Below are positions 16,736 through 24,492 of a stretch of 31,012 nt of DNA, piece by piece. Positions within the stretch are counted from its first letter, which is position 1. Every line of letters starts with the position of its first letter. The DNA comes from Butyricicoccus_A sp963620595. GTDB taxonomy: Bacteria; Bacillota; Clostridia; Oscillospirales; Butyricicoccaceae. The translations under genes were made by a program, and so were the position numbers. Where the stretch lies: positions 1 to 31,012 of the forward strand of contig CAVFAY010000031.1 in NCBI GenBank assembly GCA_963620595.1, written 5' to 3'. The notes under the pieces are model-generated. The model was not told the DNA's origin. It did no database searches and worked only from the letters and a program-made list of their open reading frames with translations.

Positions 16736-16741
16736 TATAAT
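16736..16741 (+). promoter_or_regulatory. -10 half of a circle-junction promoter (left end of the IS)
   Basis: TATAAT lies directly after the left CTCG of the IS. In the linear element nothing like a -35 stands at the right distance. When the IS circularises, the right end brings TTGATC to 16 bases upstream, making a full sigma70-type promoter pointing into the 5' non-coding end. This arrangement is known for IS110 elements. Confidence 0.65.
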
Positions 16742-16747
16742 AAGATT

Positions 16748-17060
16748 TGCAGACGATTTACAGTGTGTCTGCTTAGTACACTTTCAGATCGGCAGGCCCA
16801 GAGATATCCATGATACAATAGCTGTAGGACAGCAGGGTCAAGTTCTCATTCACCTAGTTGAGCCGCAAGGCTGCTTCATAAGGAGTCCGTTCCCCTGAAC
16901 CGGAAGTTAGCTGCAAACTCATTAGCTGTTTGCCGGCGGCGGCGCCGCCCTTATTGCAGTGAGGGATATCGCATTGGTCCGTCCCGGAATGATTCTGATA
17001 CGCGAGGTCGCGGATGCTCCGGTTATCATGGGTATCTCAGAGCCTGCTGGCCTGAAATCC
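16748..17060 (+). ncRNA. Candidate IS110 bridge RNA
   Basis: The 5' non-coding end between the -10 box and the recombinase ribosome site. A 5' stem-loop, GCAGAC/GTCTGC (16749-16754 with 16767-16772), comes first. A 24-base helix then joins 16792-16815 to 17024-17047 (21 Watson-Crick pairs and one G-U). Inside are smaller hairpins: 16821-16833; 16836-16841 with 16858-16864, whose loop is rich in target-like bases; GCAAAC/GTTTGC (16913-16918 with 16928-16933); and a GC-rich palindrome near 16937-16950. A 5' stem-loop followed by two internal loops is the known bridge RNA plan. Both ends of the RNA are estimates. Confidence 0.6.
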
Positions 17061-17081
17061 TAACAGAGGGAGGTGAAAATC

Positions 17082-18308
17082 ATGAATCCACTATTCGTAG
17101 GCATTGATGTGAGCAGTAAAAATAATGTGGCCTATCTGATGAAGCCGGATGGCAGTAAGCACAGCAGTTTCTCCGTGCAAAACAACCTGGGCGGTGCTAA
17201 ACTGATGTCAGAGAAAATCACGTCGGCGCTTAAGGCTATGCAGCTCAGCAATGTAGTAATCGGGTTGGAGGCCACGTCCATCTATGGGGACGGCTTGGTC
17301 TGTGCACTTCGGGAAGATGGTCATCTGGGACAGTATCAAAAGAGAATCCACGTACTCAATCCCAAGCAGGTCAAAAAGTTCAAGGATTCCTATCCAGAAC
17401 TGCCCAAGAATGACTGGGTGGACGCCTTTGTGATCGCCGACCATCTCCGTTTCGGTAGGATCGGCAAGGCGGTCTATATGGACGACTACCGCTACAGGTC
17501 TCTGCAAACCCTGACCAGAGCGAGATTTGACGTTGTGCAAAGCCTGACACGTGAAAAACAGCGTTTCGCCAACTATCTGTTCCTCAAATGTTCTGGCATG
17601 GCCCAGGACAAAGGCATTGCCAACTCCAGTGCCACTACGATTGCCCTGATGGAACGGTTTGAAACAGCGGACGAACTGGCCTATGCTGACTTGGTTGAAC
17701 TGACCGCGTTCATTTCCAAATCTGGCCGAGGGCGATTTACCGATCCGGAAGCCACAGCAAAAGCCATACAGGCTGCAGCCAGGGGCTCCTACCGCTTGCC
17801 TAAAACAGTGAACGATTCTGTAAATCAGGCCATGTCCGTATCAGTTGCTACTATGCGGGCACTGGACAGTCAAATCAAAGTTCTGGACAAGGCGATTGAG
17901 CAGCAGTTTCAGATCATTCCTAACACGTTGATCTCTGTCCCCGGTATTGGCAAGGTTTACTCCGCCGGTATCATTGCCGAAATCGGCGATATCCATCGGT
18001 TTGACTCCCAGGCAGCCATTGCCAAGTATGCTGGTCTTGTCTGGACTCAACACCAGTCCGGCGATTTTGAAGCCAAACGCACACATTTGATTAAATCCGG
18101 TAACCGCTATCTCCGTTACTATCTGCTGGAAGCTGCCAACTCTGTGAGAAGATGCGACTCTGAGTTCCGGCGCTACTACGACCTTAAATTCAAAGAGGTC
18201 AACCAATTCCAGCATAAACGCGCACTCGCTTTAACTGCCAGAAAACTGGTTCGGTTAGTCTATCGACTGCTGATGGACAACCGCCTGTATATCCCGCCGG
18301 AGGGTTGA
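17082..18308 (+). CDS. IS110-family DEDD recombinase (transposase)
   Basis: 408 residues. RuvC-like N-terminal acidic residues are visible in VGIDVSSKNN, VIGLEATS and NDWVDAFVIADHLRFG. A coiled linker follows, then the Tnp20 domain with ISVPGIGKVYSAGIIAEIGD and the probable catalytic serine in KSGNRYLRYYLLEAAN. IS110 enzymes recombine DNA guided by a bridge RNA. I use ATG 17082 (GGGAGG 8 bases upstream) rather than GTG 17073, which lies inside that ribosome site. Intact, so possibly active. It reads against the ICE operon. Confidence 0.92.
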   Translation: MNPLFVGIDVSSKNNVAYLMKPDGSKHSSFSVQNNLGGAKLMSEKITSALKAMQLSNVVIGLEATSIYGDGLVCALREDGHLGQYQKRIHVLNPKQVKKFKDSYPELPKNDWVDAFVIADHLRFGRIGKAVYMDDYRYRSLQTLTRARFDVVQSLTREKQRFANYLFLKCSGMAQDKGIANSSATTIALMERFETADELAYADLVELTAFISKSGRGRFTDPEATAKAIQAAARGSYRLPKTVNDSVNQAMSVSVATMRALDSQIKVLDKAIEQQFQIIPNTLISVPGIGKVYSAGIIAEIGDIHRFDSQAAIAKYAGLVWTQHQSGDFEAKRTHLIKSGNRYLRYYLLEAANSVRRCDSEFRRYYDLKFKEVNQFQHKRALALTARKLVRLVYRLLMDNRLYIPPEG

Positions 18309-18412
18309 GCCGACGCTCGTCGCTCTGTCGAATAGGCCCTGTTTCAAAATTTTGCGGGAGCAGGGCTTGGGTTGGTGTTGCTTTTGGGGTTAAATTACGC
18401 TCTTTTTCCTGC

Positions 18413-18418
18413 TTGATC
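18413..18418 (+). promoter_or_regulatory. -35 half of a circle-junction promoter (right end of the IS)
   Basis: TTGATC followed by 12 bases and the right CTCG. In a closed circle it stands 16 bases before the perfect TATAAT of the left end. It matches four of six bases of the TTGACA consensus. Confidence 0.55.
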
Positions 18419-18426
18419 TCTAATAA

Positions 18427-20922
18427 TTATCTCGAATTTTCTCTTGACTTCATACCATTAGACTCCTCCTTTTTCAATTCTTGAGGTTTGGTGGTCATAA
18501 TTCGGTAAAGCTCGGTATTCTTCGGGAAGTGATCCACGAAAGGCAGGATCGTGGAGCCATAGAACAGCAGGCCCTCGCCTTCACCGGAGTGGGTCACATA
18601 AGATAATTGGTGTGTGGAAATGCCCAGCTGCTTGGCGAGGATCTGACGGTCTCCGCCTGCCTGGTTGAGCATATACACGAAGTCGGAATTTTCAAAGATA
18701 TTTTCCACCTCGCGGCTGGAAAGCAGATCTTTGACGTTCTGCGTGATTCCGGTGGGGATGCCGCCCCATTTTCTGAATCGCTTCCAAATTTCTACCGTAT
18801 AAGCAGCGGTCTGTTCCTCCTTCAAAAGCAGGTGCATCTCGTCGATGTAGTAGCGGGTAGACTTGTGAGCGGCACGGTTGATGGTAACACGGTTCCACAC
18901 CTGATCCTGAACTACCAACATTCCGATTTTTTTAAGCTGCTTGCCCAGTTCCTTGATGTCATAGCAGACAATCCGGTTATCAATGTCCACATTGCTCTGA
19001 TGATTGAACACATTCAAAGAACCCGTTACATAGATTTCCAATGCCGTTGCAATGTACTGAGCTTCTTTTTCTTCCTGCTCCCGCAACAGGTTATAAAGGT
19101 CCTCCAAAATCGGCATATTCTCCGGGCGCGGGTCATTGAGATAGGTCTGATAGACCAGGCGCACACAGCGGTCAATAATGGTTTTCTGCACCGGCTGCAA
19201 ACCCTCCTTACCGCCCACGATCAGCTCACACAAGCTGAGGATAAAATCAGACTTGAGGGACAGCGGGCTTTCATCATCCGAATAGTCCAGATTCAGATCC
19301 ATCGGATTGATATAGTTGGTTGAAGTAGGTGAGATCTTGATGACCTGCCCATGCAGACGCTCAACAAGAGGTGCGTACTCCGCTTCCGGGTCACAGATAA
19401 TGACATCATCACTGGTAAGCAAAAAGCAGTTGGCAATTTCTCGTTTTGCGCTGAAGGACTTACCGGAACCCGGCGTACCCAAAATCAAGCCGTTGGGATT
19501 TTTCAGCAGCTTTCTGTCCACCATGATGAGGTTGTTGGACAGAGCATTGATGCCGTAGTACAGAGCTTCTTTCCCGTTCTGGAACAGTTCCTGCGTAGTA
19601 AAGGGCACAAAGATAGCTGTGGAACTGGTGGTCAGTCCTCGCTGAATCTCAATCTGATTGAGACCCAGAGGCAGACAGCTCATCAGCCCTTCTTCCTGCT
19701 GGAAGTCCAGCCTGGTCAGCTGACAGTTATATTTCTGGGCAATAGAGCCTGCCTGAAAGATGTTGTTGCCAAGCTGACGGGGATTGTCCGCTGTGTTCAG
19801 CACCAGAAAGGTCAAAAGGAACATTCTCTCGTTGCGGCTCTGCAAATCCTGCAAGAGTTTTTTCGCTTCACTGCCGTAGGTAGCAAGGTCAGATGGAATG
19901 ATGTCCATGTCGTATCCGGCACGGACTGCTTTTTTCTGTTCCTCGATCTTACTGCGGTCGAGGTCGGTAATCTTCCGCTTTACCGTTTTGATGGCTTTCA
20001 CCTGATCTACCGACTGAATGTGCATACTCACAATGAGCGAGCTTTCCATATCCAGAAAATCAGCCAACAGACGGTCATTCAGCTCCGGTGCGAGAATCTG
20101 CAAAAAAGAAACAGCCCCGTATTTCTTGCCCATACGGAACTGCTTGCCGGTGCGGAACTCAAAGGAGCTTGGTGCAATAAAATCCTTTGTGGACAGACCG
20201 GAAGGAGCCAGCCAGTCCCATTCAAACTGAAACGGGAGTTGTTCATCCATGTGGAATACCGCATGAAGCTGAAAAAGCCTTTCTTTACCGTCCAGTGTTC
20301 TGGCAGCTACACCAAGACGCTTGAAGTTATTAAGTATATCGGTCTCAATACGCTCCAGACGGGGCTTGGCGACTTTGATGCTGTCCGCGTCGATACCAAA
20401 GGTCAGGTATTTGGTCTTGATGAGACCGTTGTTACCTCTGGCCAGCTGATTTTGCAGCATTGTGGTGTATTCCTCGCGGATACTGTCAAAGGCATCCCTC
20501 TGGGGCGGGATGGAAATGGAGTTAGCAAAGGTCTCCTCCGATGCCGCAAGGTTCAAAAAAGACAGCTGGAAATGAATCGAGCTGTCAAAATAATTGAGGA
20601 AATCACACCAACCATCAAAGATTGCCGTCTTATCTTCGTTTTGGGAGAGCTGATAGTTGATGTCCTGAAACTGAATGGTCTTTGTGTAGTGGCTGTCCGA
20701 TATGCGGCAGATTCCATCCGGCCACATCCGTTCATAAGGGATACTGTCCTGCGCAGATTTTCCTTTTTTGTCCGTGCGGTTAGCGCGGGCAATGGCCGCT
20801 TCGATCTGCTTCTTATCGGCGCGGGACAGCTTTTTCTTTGTCTTTACCGGCTGCATAGTTTTTTCCTCGGTTTTTCCGAACATCCGATGCAGCCATTTTT
20901 TTATTGCGGTGAACAATGTCAT
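18427..20922 (-). CDS. VirB4/TraE-type conjugation ATPase, C-terminal tail altered by IS110
   Basis: 831 residues. Walker A GTPGSGKS (482-489), Walker B region YYIDEMHLLL (691-700), and typical motifs such as IPTGITQNVKDLL. VirB4 ATPases power assembly of the type IV secretion channel at the membrane. The catalytic core is complete. Only the tail is affected: after MKSRENSR the frame enters the IS and stops; without the IS it would add MNDDEPPTF. The start at 20922 has AAGGAGG only 3 bases away; Met23 (20856) has GAGG at 8 bases and is closer to where relatives begin, so it is an alternative start. The 5' end overlaps the PrgI gene by 110 bases. Confidence 0.93.
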   Translation of the reverse strand: MTLFTAIKKWLHRMFGKTEEKTMQPVKTKKKLSRADKKQIEAAIARANRTDKKGKSAQDSIPYERMWPDGICRISDSHYTKTIQFQDINYQLSQNEDKTAIFDGWCDFLNYFDSSIHFQLSFLNLAASEETFANSISIPPQRDAFDSIREEYTTMLQNQLARGNNGLIKTKYLTFGIDADSIKVAKPRLERIETDILNNFKRLGVAARTLDGKERLFQLHAVFHMDEQLPFQFEWDWLAPSGLSTKDFIAPSSFEFRTGKQFRMGKKYGAVSFLQILAPELNDRLLADFLDMESSLIVSMHIQSVDQVKAIKTVKRKITDLDRSKIEEQKKAVRAGYDMDIIPSDLATYGSEAKKLLQDLQSRNERMFLLTFLVLNTADNPRQLGNNIFQAGSIAQKYNCQLTRLDFQQEEGLMSCLPLGLNQIEIQRGLTTSSTAIFVPFTTQELFQNGKEALYYGINALSNNLIMVDRKLLKNPNGLILGTPGSGKSFSAKREIANCFLLTSDDVIICDPEAEYAPLVERLHGQVIKISPTSTNYINPMDLNLDYSDDESPLSLKSDFILSLCELIVGGKEGLQPVQKTIIDRCVRLVYQTYLNDPRPENMPILEDLYNLLREQEEKEAQYIATALEIYVTGSLNVFNHQSNVDIDNRIVCYDIKELGKQLKKIGMLVVQDQVWNRVTINRAAHKSTRYYIDEMHLLLKEEQTAAYTVEIWKRFRKWGGIPTGITQNVKDLLSSREVENIFENSDFVYMLNQAGGDRQILAKQLGISTHQLSYVTHSGEGEGLLFYGSTILPFVDHFPKNTELYRIMTTKPQELKKEESNGMKSRENSR

Positions 20923-21268
20923 ACACCTCCTTATCGAGCATTTCCTGCCGCTTTAATACGGCATAAAAGTTGTTGGTCTGGTAAGGTCGCTGCTTTGGAC
21001 GGATCACAGCTACTTTGAGAATGTTGCCCACGATCTTTTCCAGGGGCTGTCCATGCTTTTCGTACATAGCCAGCATAAAGAAGGGCAGCATAACCAGCAT
21101 CATACACATAGCCGCTACACTGTTTCCGGTAGGTTTTCTGAGCAAAAAGAAAAGCGGTACGCCAATAAGCGCTCCGCCCGTGAAGCAGATAAGCTGCCGC
21201 TTGGTCAGATTGAACATGACCTTTGTTTTGACTTTTGTTAAGTCCTTGGGTACAGGTACATAAGCCAA
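20813..21268 (-). CDS. PrgI family (VirB3-like) membrane protein
   Basis: 151 residues from TTG 21268, with AAGGAGG 8 bases upstream. It begins (M)AYVPVPKDLTKVKTKVMFNLTKRQLICF, has two membrane segments (about 29-47 and 53-70) and then RPYQTNN, all PrgI hallmarks, and a basic tail. PrgI works with VirB4 at the inner face of the channel. A longer frame back to 21346 exists but would overlap the upstream gene and lacks a ribosome site. The last 110 bases overlap virB4. Confidence 0.88.
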   Translation of the reverse strand: MAYVPVPKDLTKVKTKVMFNLTKRQLICFTGGALIGVPLFFLLRKPTGNSVAAMCMMLVMLPFFMLAMYEKHGQPLEKIVGNILKVAVIRPKQRPYQTNNFYAVLKRQEMLDKEVYDIVHRNKKMAASDVRKNRGKNYAAGKDKEKAVPRR

Positions 21269-21288
21269 TGTGGAAACCTCCTTCCGTT

Positions 21289-22158
21289 TTAGTGCGCCTG
21301 AAAGACTGATTTGGCGAGACTGCCGGTTTTGAACAACGTAAAACATAGCAGTACGGTGTAGCCCACGCAGCTCCAGATTGCCATGATGATGTCATCTTCC
21401 AGAGCGATGTTCTGCACCAGCACAGCATAAATTGCCACGCAGACGATAATGAGAAACGCCTGAAAGCCCAGTGCCAGCAGGGATCGGAGGTAATTCTGTC
21501 CCATACCGCCCCATTCTTTGCCCATCATGGCAGCCATTGGAACGGGAGCCACCGAAGTCACAAGGTAGATCTCGATCATACGGCCATAAATAACGATAAA
21601 GATGCAGATATACAACGCCCACATGGTAATGCCAATAAAGAGAGATTGGAACCACAGTCCGAACAGCGGTCCCAAATCCATTTCCATCAGCCTCGGTTCC
21701 AGATCGGTCATAACTGAGGAAATGTCAATGGACGCATCCGAATTGATAATCCCTGCCGCCTGCGCCACCACGCTCTGCGCCATATCAAAGACGCCCATCA
21801 CGATATTCCATGTGTTTGTGACAATGAGGATGGCGGCAGCTGATTTGAACACCCACTTGAAAATCATCCAGGTATCCACATCATGCAGGTTGTTCTTGTC
21901 TGCAATCATCTGGATCAGGTCTACGGTCATAACGATAGCCAGGATCACACCTGCAATCGGCACCATGATGGAGTTGGACAGATTCTCAATCATATTGAAA
22001 ATACTGCCATTCCATCCCTGTGGGGTCTGTCCTACCTGTACGGATATATCCGCGACCTGTTGGTTTACACTGTCAAACATCCCCGAAAGGTTGCTCATAA
22101 TACCGCCCACCAGCATTTCTTTCAGCCAATTCGTCAGGGCTTCAAGTAAGAAATCCAT
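21289..22158 (-). CDS. VirB6/TrbL-like polytopic membrane protein (CD0411 type)
   Basis: 289 residues with about five or six membrane segments (near 62-85, 100-125, 165-195, 205-220, 228-250, 258-275). It has the AAMMGKEWGGMGQNYLRSLLAL loop typical of this family. It is expected to form the inner-membrane part of the conjugation pore. GGAGG precedes ATG 22158. It lies between the pilin-like Maff2 gene and PrgI, the usual order. Confidence 0.9.
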   Translation of the reverse strand: MDFLLEALTNWLKEMLVGGIMSNLSGMFDSVNQQVADISVQVGQTPQGWNGSIFNMIENLSNSIMVPIAGVILAIVMTVDLIQMIADKNNLHDVDTWMIFKWVFKSAAAILIVTNTWNIVMGVFDMAQSVVAQAAGIINSDASIDISSVMTDLEPRLMEMDLGPLFGLWFQSLFIGITMWALYICIFIVIYGRMIEIYLVTSVAPVPMAAMMGKEWGGMGQNYLRSLLALGFQAFLIIVCVAIYAVLVQNIALEDDIIMAIWSCVGYTVLLCFTLFKTGSLAKSVFQAH

Positions 22159-22178
22159 ACGGTGTCAACCTCCTTTCC

Positions 22179-22206
22179 GCCGCCCCCGCAGAGCTGCGGG
22201 AGCGGC
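22179..22206 (-). promoter_or_regulatory. Strong intercistronic hairpin between Maff2 and the VirB6-like gene
   Basis: Arms 22179-22191 and 22194-22206 pair over 13 positions. The one C/A mismatch on the plus strand becomes a G-U pair in the minus-strand RNA. No T-run follows it in the direction of transcription, so it is probably an mRNA stabiliser or partial stop rather than a full terminator. The ribosome site of the next gene begins about 7 bases after it. Confidence 0.6.
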
Positions 22207-22227
22207 AAGGATTTCATGCAGGAACGC

Positions 22228-22446
22228 TTAGACAGAGAACAGCCCGGAGAGCAGAGGTACAAGAACCATGCCGACTACGGCTACACCAGCACCGGCCATA
22301 AGCTGCTTCATGCCCTGAGATTTGGCGCCAGGGTTGTCATTGCCGTAACCTTCCAACAGGTTGATGACACCCCAGATACCAAGACCAGCACCCAGAGCGA
22401 TAACGAGAGTCTGAAGAACGGTAATTGCCTGTTCAAAAAATGCCAT
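22228..22446 (-). CDS. Maff2-family small membrane protein (VirB2/pilin-like)
   Basis: 72 residues with two hydrophobic helices (about 9-30 and 49-68) and the central loop LEGYGNDNPGAKSQGMKQLMAGAG typical of Maff2. Size, topology and position before the VirB6-like gene match VirB2-type pilins, which form the channel or surface fibre; that role is inferred. The ATG at 22446 has no Shine-Dalgarno sequence; AT-rich bases and a pairing element precede it (see leader). Confidence 0.88.
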   Translation of the reverse strand: MAFFEQAITVLQTLVIALGAGLGIWGVINLLEGYGNDNPGAKSQGMKQLMAGAGVAVVGMVLVPLLSGLFSV

Positions 22447-22456
22447 AAATAATATT

Positions 22457-22551
22457 AGCCGGAATCATTTGAATGATTAGTTAGGTTTGTTTCATAAGCG
22501 CACAAAAGCCGGAACAATCTGCCCTCGATCTATGAGAGCCTGATTCCGGCT
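22457..22551 (-). ncRNA. Structured leader with alternative pairings ahead of the pilin-like gene
   Basis: The 216-base gap between virD4 and Maff2 holds three related segments. In RNA (minus) order: A at 22541-22551 (AGCCGGAATCA), B at 22507-22514 (TTCCGGCT) and C at 22457-22467 (TGATTCCGGCT). A can pair with B (8 bp, followed by TTT) or with C (11 bp, perfect), not both. C ends 10 bases before the Maff2 ATG and can also fold with the neighbouring AATCATT. This looks like a switch between an early hairpin and one next to the start codon. A weak 48-codon frame (TTG 22627 to 22481) crosses the same bases. Confidence 0.55.
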
Positions 22552-22662
22552 GTCCTCCTTTTTCATTATTTTGTTGATGATTGCCCGCTTTGTACGCCAA
22601 TGGCCTCAACAGAGGCAGTTGCGGCAAATAGATACGATCACTCCTTTCTCAGCGGAACCGTA

Positions 22663-24492
22663 TTACACGCCCTCCGTGTCTACTTCATATACATCGCAGA
22701 CCTCATCAGGCTTGAGTTTTAGTCTGGCAGACAAAAATGCTTCAATATCAAAGGTATTTCGCTTGTCTGCATCAGCTGTGTATTTGAAATTAGGGTGTCT
22801 GGTAATGTCATACTTGTCTGAAAGAAACGGACGCACACCGCGCAACTGCAAGATGCACTTGCCGCCATCCATAACTGCCAGCTCGTCCTGGCTCATCAGC
22901 TCTTTTCCCAATTTCTGATAGTTAAGCGAGTGGGAGGTCTCCCGTCCCCGGCTCTCTCCGGTGTTGTAAGTGTCTATGGTCTCCTTTCCCAGAACAGCCG
23001 CCAGCTCTTTCAGCGTTGTTGGCTCTTTGCCACCCAGGAAGATGGAAGTATCCATATTGCCGATGATGGTATCGGCATTATCTTTGTAAATTGCCTTGAG
23101 CTGGCTCTGTGCCTGCAACACCAGACAGGCAGAGATTTCACGGCTTCGGATGGTGGCCACCAGCTTTTCCAGCTTCGGAATCTGCCCGATGTTGGCACAC
23201 TCATCAATCAGACAGCGCACATGAACCGGAAGCCTGCCGCCATACACATCGTCGGCCTTTTCACAAAGCAGGTTGAATAACTGGGTGTAGCACATGGAAA
23301 TGAGAAAGTTAAAACTGTCATCCGTATCACTCATAATGAGGAACAGAGCCGTTTTTCTGTCTCCCAGCGTATCCAGTTCCAACTCATCGTAGGATGTAAC
23401 CTCGCGCAGCTCCGCAATATCAAATACGGCAAGACGCGCACCGCAGGAAATCAAAATCGATTTAGCGGTTTTGCCGGCTGCCAGCTTATATTTCTTATAC
23501 TGCCGCACTGCGAAGTGGTTTGGCTTTTCCGATTCCAGTGCATCAAACATCAGGTCTACGGGATTTTTGAACTCCTCGTCATCCTCCCGGACTTCCATGG
23601 CGTTGATGAACTCGATGAGGGTGGAGAAGTTTTGCTCCTCCACCGGAGCTTCATAGTGGATATATCCGATCAATGCGCAATACAGCAATGTTTCCGCCTT
23701 GACCCAGAAATCGTCTCCGGCCTTGCCTTCGCCTTTGGTATTGGCGATCAGCGTTGTTACCAGCTTCAAGATGTCCTTTTCGCTATGGATATAGGCGAAC
23801 GGGTTATAGTGCATGGACTTCTTGAAGTTGATGGTATTTAGGACCTTGATTCGGTACGGCTCATAAATGACCTTGCCGTGCTTATCCTTCATGGGCTTTC
23901 CGTCCTTCCCCAGCTTGGGCGCACCCCTTTGGAGCATTTTTCCGCACTCCACCAGAATTGTTCCCTTCGGGTCCGTCACAACATAGGAACTGTGCATCTG
24001 CATCAGGTTGGGTTTCAGCCAGAATCGGGTCTTACCGGAACCGGAGCCGCCAATCACCAGTACATTTTTGTTTCTGGCAGTCTTGGGGTCCTTGGGGCGG
24101 CTGTTCATGGTCAGGCTCTCCGTTTTCGTCAGAATCACGTTGTTCTGAAATACAGGATCAACGTAAGGTGCAATATCCTCACGAGTTCCCCAGCGAGCCG
24201 AACCATATTCCAAACCATGTCGATATTTCTTGGCGTTCTTGCTTTTAAGATACACCGCCAGCCTCAGACTGCCTCCGCAACACAGCCCTACCAACAAGTC
24301 CAATGGATGCAGGCTTGGCCAGAAACTTTGCAGCGCCCCAGGCAGAACCGCAATCAGCGAAAGAAACTTTTCTGAAGCATCCGCCCCTTGTGCCATTCGC
24401 CATGCCTCTCCAAAATTGGTAGCAAACAGTCCCATCAGGATATACGGCATATTCAGCAAAATGAGCTTTTTGATGTCCAATGTCTTTTTCAT
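22663..24492 (-). CDS. VirD4/TraG-type coupling ATPase
   Basis: 609 residues. Two N-terminal membrane segments (about 10-30 and 64-82), Walker A GGSGSGKT (148-155) and Walker B region CLIDECANIGQIP, followed by LEKLVATIRSREISACLVLQAQSQL, all coupling-protein hallmarks. It brings the relaxase-DNA complex to the secretion channel. The ATG at 24492 overlaps the PcfB stop as ATGA, and GGAG stands upstream; the earlier in-frame codon (24519) is not supported. Pairing with PcfB is the normal arrangement. Confidence 0.95.
   Translation of the reverse strand: MKKTLDIKKLILLNMPYILMGLFATNFGEAWRMAQGADASEKFLSLIAVLPGALQSFWPSLHPLDLLVGLCCGGSLRLAVYLKSKNAKKYRHGLEYGSARWGTREDIAPYVDPVFQNNVILTKTESLTMNSRPKDPKTARNKNVLVIGGSGSGKTRFWLKPNLMQMHSSYVVTDPKGTILVECGKMLQRGAPKLGKDGKPMKDKHGKVIYEPYRIKVLNTINFKKSMHYNPFAYIHSEKDILKLVTTLIANTKGEGKAGDDFWVKAETLLYCALIGYIHYEAPVEEQNFSTLIEFINAMEVREDDEEFKNPVDLMFDALESEKPNHFAVRQYKKYKLAAGKTAKSILISCGARLAVFDIAELREVTSYDELELDTLGDRKTALFLIMSDTDDSFNFLISMCYTQLFNLLCEKADDVYGGRLPVHVRCLIDECANIGQIPKLEKLVATIRSREISACLVLQAQSQLKAIYKDNADTIIGNMDTSIFLGGKEPTTLKELAAVLGKETIDTYNTGESRGRETSHSLNYQKLGKELMSQDELAVMDGGKCILQLRGVRPFLSDKYDITRHPNFKYTADADKRNTFDIEAFLSARLKLKPDEVCDVYEVDTEGV

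Larger units (their letters stand above)
16732..18430 (+). mobile_element. IS110-family insertion sequence in the 3' end of virB4
   Basis: About 1699 bp, flanked by a shared CTCG (16732-16735 and 18431-18434); the exact cut inside CTCG is unknown. It contains one DEDD recombinase gene, a long 5' non-coding end (about 346 bases) and a short 3' end (about 122 bases), with no terminal inverted repeats, as in the IS110 subgroup. Joining the flanks at CTCG makes the virB4 frame run on through nine more residues to a TGA overlapping the next gene's TTG, which strongly supports these borders. It lies opposite to the ICE operon. Confidence 0.8.

Noticed and set aside
17073..17081. GTG start giving three extra residues to the IS recombinase
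   Set aside because: The GTG is part of the GGGAGGTG ribosome site; ATG 17082 has the right spacing.
19351..21018. 555-codon plus-strand frame
   Set aside because: Antisense to virB4 and the PrgI gene, with no recognisable protein motif or ribosome site.
22481..22627. 48-codon minus-strand frame starting TTG ahead of Maff2
   Set aside because: The ribosome site is 12 bases away and the frame crosses the alternative hairpins; mentioned under the leader but not called as a gene.
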